From contig JADCRB010000006.1 of NCBI GenBank assembly GCA_021464245.1, positions 1,629,621 to 1,693,620 on the forward strand: a stretch of DNA of 64,000 nt, written 5' to 3'. Under the pieces are notes generated by a model. That model did no database searches. It saw nothing but the letters and a program-made list of their open reading frames with translations, and was not told where the DNA came from. This DNA is from Carallia brachiata. Its lineage: Eukaryota > Streptophyta > Magnoliopsida > Malpighiales > Rhizophoraceae. A program made the position numbers and the translations under genes. Below, piece after piece: positions 55,959 to 64,000 of the stretch (within the stretch, counting starts at the first letter, position 1; the number at the start of each line of letters is the position of its first letter).

Positions 55959-57030
55959 ATGGCTGGGGAAAAGGACGAGGTCGTCAAGCTATTAGAAGAG
56001 CAATTTGGTAGTCTACGTGATAATAACACCTAATGGACTTAGGTAGCGGAGATTTTGTCGCAGCAGGTGGCGAAGGAATTGGAAAAGAGCAAGAATGTTG
56101 CAGGTCCTTCTCAGAGTTTGGTTATAGTAACGGAGGCTGATGTTCAACAAGATCAGGCTAGTATACCTCCGAAACCCAAAGAATTTGGTGCCAAATAACC
56201 TGCTTCAATAAATGACAAAACCCTAGCAGCAGATGGCATGGGTTTTTAGCTCCCTAAGGTCATGTTACCATACTTTGAAGGCTCAAATCCAACGGAGTAG
56301 GTGATGAAATGCAACTGCTATTTTCAAATCTGTAATGTTCATAATGAGGCGAGGGTTAAGGACTTGCTTATAGAACATTCCACAGTTATATGAGAAAAAT
56401 TTACTGATGACCTTTGTGTGCTTTGATAGTAGTAGGCTTTCACATATGGTGCAAGAATTCAACAAACTGTCATAACAGGGTCTCTAAATGAGTATTAAGA
56501 AAAATTTTTGGAGCTTAAGGCATTGATATAGAGTGCTCATCCTCATGTGATAGAGGATTATTTCATGTCAAGCTATCTTAGTGGATTTCATAAGTTAATT
56601 AAACCACCCATATAGATATAGGAACCTAAATCTTTGAGCCATTTATTCCATCTTCCGAGATTGTAACAGCAAGTAGTACTAAATTTAAGTAGAGCCAATA
56701 AAGGCAGTACAAGAATTGGTTATAAGGGTAGTTATGGCACTGGAAGTAGTCGAACTATTGTGGGTAATTGGAGTGACAGTTTCACGAAAGACAAAAAAGG
56801 TGTTGGAGTTGGCAGAGGAGTTGGGTCTCAACCAGGAATTTTAATGTCTAGGCTAGGAATCAAGAGGGTAGACCACCATTGGAGGGTAGCCAAAAACCTG
56901 AGCAGTGTTGGTATTATGTGGATCGTTATTTTCTTAGTCCCCAATATAAGAAGAAACAACATCTACATGCTATGGATGAGTGACTAATGAGGGATGATGA
57001 AGAGGTAAAAAAGAATTAGGAGATGTAATT
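55959..57030 (+). pseudogene. gypsy gag (decayed)
   Basis: Begins MAGEKDEVVKLLEEQFGSLRDNNT and reaches a stop at codon 25. Beyond it are LPKVMLPYFEGSNPTE (where a Retrotrans_gag domain begins), AFTYGARIQQTVITGSL.EY and YFMSSYLSGFHKLIKPPI, with about ten stops in all. No zinc knuckle was recognised. Confidence 0.72.
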
Positions 57031-57079
57031 GGAGGAAGAATTTGAAGCTCAAGGCATTGTTTCTATAGAAGCTATGACG

Positions 57080-58920
57080 GTGTCGAGTAGTTTAAGTACA
57101 ATACATGTTAAAAGACAAGTGGGTAGTAGATGCATCACCATTCTTATTGATTCAACAGTACCAATAGATTTTTGAATGCCCTATTAGTGAAGGGATTGTC
57201 CTATCCTTTTACACTTGCAATTTCCATTCTTGATCACTGTTGGAGATGGTAGATGGGTAATGAGTAAGAATCAGATTGATGGGTTTGAGTGGAAGATGCA
57301 AGGGCAAATGTAGAAGGCTGACTTGCGGGTTTTGACTTTGGGAGTTGTAGATATGGTGTTGGGAGCTAATTAGTTGGGTCAATATAGTCCAGTGTTGTTC
57401 GATTTTAAGAATTGCAAGATTACTTTTGTTAAGAAGGGCAAAACTATAGAAGTTTTGGGTATACCACAAAACCATGAGGCTACTTTGAAGATGATGATAG
57501 GGGTACAAACACAATATTAATTGTAGAAAAAAGAAGTAGTGGAAGAATTCCATGTATGTGTTGCCTTGTCTTTGGATATTATAGCAAAGGTGCCCACTGA
57601 ATTGCAATTAATAATTAAGCAATTTGTTGATGTCTTTGATAAACCAAAAGTTATGTTGTCTTCCCATTTTCATGACCATGAAATACAGTTGAAAGTGGAT
57701 GCTTCTCCTATTAACTTGAGGCCATATCAATATCCCCATTCCCAAAATGCTGAGATCGAACAACTGGTAAACAAAATGCTTGAGTCATCAATTATTCAAG
57801 ATAGTACTAGTCCATTTGCCTCACCAGTCTTATTAGTCAAGAAGAAGGATGGAATGTGGAGGTTTTGTGTGGACTATCACTAACTAAACACCTTCACCAT
57901 TAAGGATAAATTTCTGATCCCCATAATAGAGGACTTAACTGAATGGTGCTCAAGTATTTTCCAAAATTGATTTGAGAGTCAATTATCATCAAATTTGCAT
58001 AAGAAAGGAAAATATTCATAAGATTGCATCACGTACACATAATGGGCACTATGAATTTAAGGTGGTGCTATTTGGTTTGACCAGTGTGCCGACTATATTT
58101 TAAGCTCTCATGAATCATGTTTTCAGCCTTTATCTCAAGAAATTCGTTTTCTTCAACAACATCTTAATCTATAGTCTTACTATGGTAGCACATGGGATAA
58201 ACTTGACTTAAGCATTGCAGGTTCTAAAGGATAGCAAGTTGTATGCTAAGTTGTCCAAGTCCTCTTTTGGTCAATCCTAAGTTGAATACTTGGGTCATAT
58301 TATCCCAGGACAAGGGGTAGCCATTGACTTTTCCAAGATTGCAGCTATATTGGATTGACCTTTTCTAACTTCAATAAAAAAACTCTAGGGTTTTTTTGGG
58401 CTTACAAAGCATTATCGAAGCTTTGTCAAAGGCTATGGTGTTATTAGTAAGCCCCACACTAAATTTCCAAAGAAAAATAATTTTCATTAGAGTGAGGAAG
58501 CTGAACTTGCATTTCATAAATTGAAGCAAGCCATGGTATCGGCCCCAGTGTTAACTATCCCAGATTTTATCAAAAAATTTGTATTGGAGACAGATGCTTG
58601 TAGAGGAGGTATTATAACGATTTTCATGCAAAATGGTAGACCGATTGCTTACTTAAGTAAGAAGCTTATAATCAAACATCAAGGCTTTTGCATTTATGAA
58701 AAGGAACTCTTGGCCATTCTACTAACTATCATCAAATGGAGACACTATTTAGAAGGTCACCACATTGTTATTAAAATGGATCACGAAAGCTTCAAATTCC
58801 TTCTACAACAACTATATACTTATATCCAATTAAAGGGTGTCATCAAGCTCTTGTGGTTGGATTATGGAATTCATTATAGAAAAGGAGCAGAGAACAAAGC
58901 TGCTGATGCTCTTTAACGAA
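57080..58920 (+). pseudogene. gypsy protease, reverse transcriptase and RNase H (decayed)
   Basis: Protease: ILIDSTVPIDF, where intact elements have LIDSGST.NF. RT: an open stretch at 57539-57883 with LRPYQYPHSQNAEIEQLVNKML, SPFASPVLLVKKKDGMWRFCVDYH, then a stop; later DKFLIPIIEDL and HNGHYEFKVVLFGL in other frames; FFNNILIYS near 58150, in which both catalytic Asp residues of FFDD are Asn. RNase H: open at 58521-58916, with PVLTIPDFIKKFVLETDACRGG and the closing GAENKAADAL. Not functional. Confidence 0.85.
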
Positions 58921-59149
58921 GGAATGAAAATAAGGTTTCAAGGGTAGTTAACGGGGCAGATTGTTATGCAATTACAACTCAAGTTCCAAATTGGCTATTA
59001 AAGGTTGTTGCAAGCTATAAGGGTGATGCTCTAGCTTCTAAATTAGTACTAGCCCTCACTCTTGTTGCAGATTCTAAACCACTTTACTCCTTGTATAGTG
59101 GGTTCTCAACCATAAAGGTTGGATTTATATTGATAGTGGGGGAGAGCTT

Positions 59150-60400
59150 TGGCAACAACTACTAAATTAATTTCATGCATTAGCTTTAGAAGGTCATTTA
59201 GGTATCCGGGTGAGTTATCATCAGTTGCAACAATATTTTTATTGGCTAGGGCTTAAGAAGGCAGTGTATGAGTTTATTCAACAGTGTGATATTTGTCAAA
59301 AGAGCAAAGGTAATCAGTAAAATATCTCGACCTTTTACAGCCATTGTCGGTCCCTACTTAAGCATGAAAGGATATCGGTTTAGATTTCATTGAAGGTTTG
59401 CCAAGGTCTGATCGTAAGGAAGTTATTTTAGTGGTAATAAGCAAGTATATAAAGTATAGCCACTTTATAGCTCTTGTACACCCTTATAAGATAATGTTAG
59501 TAGCAAAAATTTTCATGGATCACATTTTTAAGTTGCATGGAGCCCCATCTTCTATTGTATTCGACCGGGATTGAATTTTCATTAGCATATTTTGGCAAGA
59601 GTTGTTTAAGCTACTAGGAGTACAACTACATCTCAGCACTGCTTATTACCCACAAGTAGACAGTCAAAAGAAACACATTAACAAATTTATGGAGACATAT
59701 CTTCGATGCATGACCTTTCATAAGCCACAACAATATAGCAAATGGTTGTCTTTAGCTGAGTGGTAGTACAATAGTGGTTTCGATATTGCCTTGAGAATAA
59801 CTCTATTTCGGGCACTATATGGGTTCCTTCTTCCCCAATTTTCTAAGTTACCTATGGACCAAGTTAAGGTAGCTATTGTGGCTGACCTACTATAAGAAAG
59901 GCAACATATGAATCAACTCATCCAAGAGTAGTTACTGCGAGCATAGGAGCATATGAAACACTATGCTGATAAGCAGTGGTCAGACAGGTCTTTTGAAGTG
60001 GGGGATTCTTTGTACCTCAAGCTATAGCCCTATGGCAAACCTCTGTGGCTTTGTGCGACAATTTCAAGCTCAGCACCAAGTATTATGGTCCTTTTCTCAT
60101 TCTAGGGAAGATAGGATTAGTGGCTTATAAAAAAGCTCAGCTATTCTTCCTATATTCCATGTCTCGCTTATAAAATGCTCGGTCCATAAGCCTGATTAAT
60201 TGATGCTGCAACTGCCACTTTCAGGAGAGGATGGCCAACTTTTAGCTGAATTAGTATCCATGTTGGACAGACACATGATAAAGCTAAATACTAAGGTAGT
60301 GATTCAAATATTGGTCCAGCGGTCGAATCGCTCACTAGACGATTCTACGTGGGGGGATTATACTTTCATCAGTTCGCAATTTCTTCACTTCAAGCCTTGA
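59150..60400 (+). pseudogene. gypsy integrase and C-terminal tail (decayed)
   Basis: Zinc-binding H..H..C..C region: ALEGHLGI...YYQ-type residues and QQCDICQKSKG. Core: DIGLDFIEGLPRSD, VFDRD (second Asp), then YYPQVDSQKKHINKFMETYLR, where Lys replaces the catalytic Glu of the usual GQTERVN form. Tail: FHVSLIKCSVHKPD, then an open end (60200-60400) with DDSTWGDYTFISSQF, resembling the ATWED segment of chromodomain-type tails. Multiple stops. Confidence 0.82.
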
Positions 60401-60429
60401 GGACAAGGCTTAGTTCTTGGATGCAGCAT

Positions 60430-60862
60430 TTTTAAGAACTTGCAACTTCATGGTTTCCATTTCACTATACTTGTATTCTATTTGATTGTTAAAGAGGGAT
60501 GCTAGTATAACAATATTAAATGGTAAGCATAATATCTGTTTGATCAAGAGATTGACTAACAATATTATAGCGGTTAGTTGATAAGGGTTAGTTGACTACT
60601 TAAGTGAAACGGTGATGAGGCGAACTGATAACCAAATTGTTTGCCATATAGTATAGGCTTGTGTTTGTTAATAAAGATTAACGAACAATTGAACAAATCC
60701 TTTAATTCTTTCTAAATAATTCTCTCTCTCTTTCTCTGTTCTCTTATCTTTTTTTACTTATTCGACCTTATCTCTCTTATCTCTTTTCTTTTTTTATTCT
60801 TACTTTACCAATCCAAAAAATCCTAACCTCTAATTCCCAATTCTTTTCTCTAAGACCCAACA
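60430..60862 (+). repeat. Right LTR (3')
   Basis: Matches the left LTR over its full 433 bp with many substitutions. It ends CCCAACA; the first base pair has drifted from TG to TT. The DNA before it lacks a clean polypurine tract. Confidence 0.88.
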
Positions 60863-60929
60863 TCAAATCCAAGTTTATTCTTGTGTTTTTGGTTTGTCTT
60901 TTCCAAATTTTTACTTGCTTTTGAGAACA

Positions 60930-61733
60930 TAGACATGTCAATTGGGCCGAACGGCCTGTGGACAGGCCCGGCCCAGCCCTGCGCGCATGGCCCGCATTGC
61001 ATAGTATCGGGTTTGGGCTGGGCACAATTAATATTAGGGCCTATGTTGGGCTTTTTTTAGGCCCATGGGTCGGGCCAGGCACGGCCTGAGCCTAGTCACA
61101 GCCCAAGCCCGACTCATAAATGAGCCTAATATAAGTGTTTTTAAAAATGAGTTTAATATATCACTATTTCATAAAGTTTTTTATTTATTTTTTTCATAAA
61201 TTATGAATGACAAAAGTTAGAGACAATATTTATATGATATATTTATTTAAATTTTAACAAAAAATTATATGTGATATAATATTTTGTTTGCATTTTTTTA
61301 TTAAAATTTAATATTTCACTTTTGTAATTAGTTATTTTAAATCTTAAGCTTAAATATTTAATAAAAAATAATATTTTTTTGATCTTTCACTTAAATTATA
61401 TATTTATTTATTTATTAAAATGTATGATACTATTTAAAAATGATGAATAATATAAGCGCGACTCTATTTAAGTATGATCAATTATCTAGGTATATTACAA
61501 TTTAGGCACGATCAATGACTTAGATACGATAAAGTGAGCGGCCCAAGCACGACATGACACCAGTCCATAGTGCTTGAGCTTATGGGTTGTACTGGGCTCA
61601 TTATCTAAATTTTTAAATACGGCACAGCACGACACGAAAGATAAATGGACTGTGCCAAGGCACAACACGAAATAAGTGGGCTTCAAAAAAATTGGGTCGT
61701 GTCTGGCACGGCATGACCCATTTGACATGTCTA
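60930..61733. mobile_element. hAT-like non-autonomous element, ~804 bp
   Basis: Ends are inverted: TAGACATGTCAATTGGGCC at the left and (reverse complement) TAGACATGTCAAATGGGTC at the right. Eight-base flanks TGAGAACA and TGAGCACG match at six positions, consistent with a worn 8-bp hAT duplication. The first ~170 bp and the last ~230 bp are rich in GGCCC/GGGCC and GGCACGGC words and unusually GC-rich for this window; the middle is very AT-rich. No coding capacity; open frames across the ends are incidental. Confidence 0.75.
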
Positions 61734-61741
61734 TGAGCACG

Positions 61742-63571
61742 ATCATTTGAAAGTGAGAAACCAACCTAAAAAGTTACATGAGAGGTTAATGGAAGAAAAA
61801 AAAGTGTGGAACCCCAAAAAATATAACTAAAATAAATGCAGTACAAAATATAAAAAAATAATCATGGGTAAACCAATTATAGTAAAAAACAATCAAATTG
61901 GGGACAGTAAGAGCAACAATAGATAGAAAACAATAACTTATTTAAAAAAAAAGATCAATTATAATAAAAAAATCAAACAAAAACTAAAATAATTATGATT
62001 AATTATGAGTACTAACCTTGATGAGTAATTATTTGGATGAAAAAAAAAACTAAATCTAAAATTGAGAAATCTAATTAAAAGCAACTAAAGAATAATATTG
62101 CAAGAAAAATGTACTTGTACTTTTATAATATGAAAAAAAAAAGAATCCTAAAATCTATAAAAATTGCAATTCTAATTTTAATAGAATATTAAGAAAAAAA
62201 ATGGTATTACTGAAATCCTAATTCTGTTAGAATAGTAGAAAACACTACAATATTTTTTAGAATTTATTAAATTAAAAAACTGAAAATCCCAGAGTTGAGC
62301 TTTTAAGAATGTACCAAAAACTACAACATAAACATGTAAATATTCTCTTTATTTATGTAATTATATTTTATATATAGATACATAGACCTGTGAATCTTTG
62401 TTGCACATGTATGCATGCATGCATACATACATTTTTTTGTTTGACATGCATACATACATACATATCTGCAATGATTTCGATGTCTTTATTTTATAGTCGT
62501 TTACAATCTTTTTGAAGAGATACGATTACTGCTTATTGGGCAAGCTGTCAACCGAGATTGGGTGGAACAATTATGACACCGTCAAAGTTAGTGTTTGCTA
62601 CTTTGTATTCAAGTTTCTTTCTTCGCTTGAACCCATGTTCTATACGTAGATTCCATCCTTCGCATCAATATCCAACTTTAATTTTACAGCTTTCCGAAAA
62701 CAACGTTTTCTTTACTAATAAGGAGAATATTTTGGCCACATAAAAGAAATGAATGTAGGTTAATGTAGAAGATTTGTGCGTCATTCAACATGGCATCAAA
62801 TTTATGTTTTATTTCCAAGTCAATATATACACAAACAATTTTGTAGGTTCATAAGGTTTTTCCCTTTTTATAAATATACTTGCTTTGACATTGAAACTCA
62901 ATCCAGGTTGTCTTTTTTTTTTTTTTTAAGATACAATCTAGGCCGTCCAGTACTTTTAATAAAGATGCAAAAATTGAGACAGATTATGGAGGTGATTGGC
63001 TTAGCTTTTAAGGAGTGTATTTGTTTTTCAATTTTAATTTTAAAAAGTAGGAGAAAAGTTGTTTAGTAAAATTTTTGTAGAAGTTGTTGTTTGTCGAAAA
63101 TTAGTCCAATTAACTGCTGATTTAAAAAGTAGGTTGGAGTTAGTTTTTGCATTAATCAGCTACTAATAAATAATCTAATTACCAAAATAGCCTTAAGTAC
63201 AATACATAAAAACAACAATGCAACACTGTACAACAGTGAAGGCAACATACTTTCTTCTGAGCACTGTAGCAGACTACTAGACTAGCAGACTAATGCTGTG
63301 TTTGTTGTGAGAAAGAAAGTTGTGAGAAAATAAAACTGTTTAAATTAATAAAAAATTGTAAGAAAGAAAATAATGAGAAAGTTATGAGAAAAAAAAAAGA
63401 ATAGTAATTTCTTAGAGAAAAAGTAAAAATTAGTTATTTAGATTGATAAGAAAGTTGTGAAAAAATAAAAATTGTCAGAAAATAGTACAATAATGATGAT
63501 ATTTTTTTATTAAAATTTTTCTTTCATTTTCTTTTCTCATCAAATTCTATAAACTAAATACACTATAAAGG

Positions 63572-63611
<40 letters not shown>

Positions 63612-64000
63612 CTTTTTCATGATAAAATAATATTAACTTAGTCATAAATAATAACCCACTTTTTTTTTTATCACTGTGCAAGCAGTGCGGCTTTCTACAA
63701 TCAAAATATTATTTTTCTTTTCAGTATGTTATATAAATTGTTAAATGATATTATTTTATTTATAAATAATAATTTATATAATAAAAAAATATTATTTCAA
63801 TAAATACACAATGATTTTTCATCTTTTTCCTATTATTTATTTTCCATTCCTTTTTATTTTGTGAACAGTAATCTACACAGTAAAGATAATAATATTTTTT
63901 TGAGCATAGTAACCTGTATGATAAAAATAATACTTTTAAAAATAATAATATTTATTGTAAATTATAGTTGATCTTCAACTCACATATATGATAATTTTTT
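61742..64000. other. AT-rich intergenic DNA
   Basis: No gene recognised. 62000-62390 resembles 51410-51740 (dispersed AT-rich repeat) and ends near TATAGATACATAGACC...TTGCACATG, a possible worn Helitron end. Contains a (CATA)n/(TGCA)n stretch at 62410-62462 and an (AT)n run at 63573-63606. From about 63300 the DNA is mostly A/T runs with GAGAAAG words. Confidence 0.45.
63573..63606. repeat. (AT)n microsatellite
   Basis: About 34 bases of uninterrupted TA/AT repeat. Confidence 0.92.

Larger units (their letters stand above)
55438..60862 (+). mobile_element. Ty3/gypsy retrotransposon with both LTRs, decayed
   Basis: Two 433-bp LTRs (55438-55870 and 60430-60862) align end to end with many substitutions. 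Just inside the left LTR, TGGTATC (near 55874) is the start of an initiator tRNA-Met primer site, the rest of which has mutated. Inside, on the plus strand, come gag, protease, RT, RNase H and integrase, with a degenerate chromodomain-like tail. About 4.6 kb of interior is a normal length, but stops are frequent in every domain. No 5-bp target duplication can be seen (TTGGA on the left, TCAAA on the right). Confidence 0.9.

Noticed and set aside
61495..61764. 89-codon minus-strand frame and the 60777-61025 frame
   Set aside because: Both overlap the GC-rich tips of the hAT-like element and have no domain content.
62385..62425. Helitron-like end similar to 54052
   Set aside because: The terminal CTRR-T is not present (reads CTATG), so it is mentioned only as a worn possibility.
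1..64000. tRNA and rRNA genes
   Set aside because: No cloverleaf-type or ribosomal sequence was recognised by eye; only a SINE with tRNA-like promoter boxes was seen. A covariance-model scan would settle this.

Overview
This is a 64-kb piece of a plant nuclear genome, almost certainly a eudicot. It is AT-rich, has intron-containing genes with GT-AG splice sites, and is crowded with typical plant transposable elements. Two housekeeping genes look complete: the gamma subunit of the CCT/TRiC chaperonin (CCT3, minus strand, 13 coding exons, 24470-31958) and the spliceosomal HAT-repeat protein SYF1/XAB2 (plus strand, 5 coding exons, 41861-47444). Joined by eye, their exons give uninterrupted reading frames of 556 and 918 codons. 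Almost everything else is transposon, transposon remnant or decayed gene.

Layout from left to right. 1-3125: a Ty1/copia remnant on the minus strand whose reverse transcriptase is split by about 480 bp of chloroplast ycf2. 3126-6060: GA-rich unassigned DNA with imperfect tandem repeats. 6061-9867: a compact LTR element holding only gag between its LTRs (TR-GAG-like). 12192-14240: a repeat with six degenerate copies of a ~178-bp unit. 15438-23299: an old non-autonomous Mutator-like element with long terminal inverted repeats, split by a 6.6-kb Mutator-like element (16068-22656) with a 10-bp target duplication. The inner element carries a decayed MuDR-type transposase and a convergent GRF-zinc-finger membrane-protein gene. 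23426-24175: a 376-bp tandem duplication. 24470-32330: CCT3 and its promoter. 34540-37020: a Ty3/gypsy fragment. 38243-38574: a long-hairpin MITE. 39809-40676: a pseudogene of an EBS/SHL-type BAH-PHD chromatin reader, with a hAT-like element inside its BAH exon. 41861-47444: SYF1, with a SINE in intron 4 and a 187-bp tandem duplication in intron 3. 47985-50196: a decayed PIF/Harbinger element (transposase and Myb/SANT ORF1). 51974-53335: the 5' end of another Mutator-like element. 53403-53463: a self-complementary GT/AC/AT microsatellite. 55438-60862: a full-structure but decayed Ty3/gypsy element with two 433-bp LTRs. 60930-61733: a hAT-like non-autonomous element. Helitron-like 3' ends of one AT-rich family recur at 37156, 41057, 54052 and 54392.

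The two intact genes are unrelated neighbours: cytosolic protein folding and pre-mRNA splicing. The transposons record a layered history of nested insertions, several of which can be read to the base: the 10-bp MULE duplication, the 8-bp hAT duplication inside a BAH exon, the 16-bp SINE duplication, and ycf2 inside a copia RT. The least ordinary items are the MULE with a GRF-finger gene in the position that mudrB holds in maize MuDR, the gag-only LTR element, the organelle insertion into a retrotransposon, and the 178-bp periodic array.
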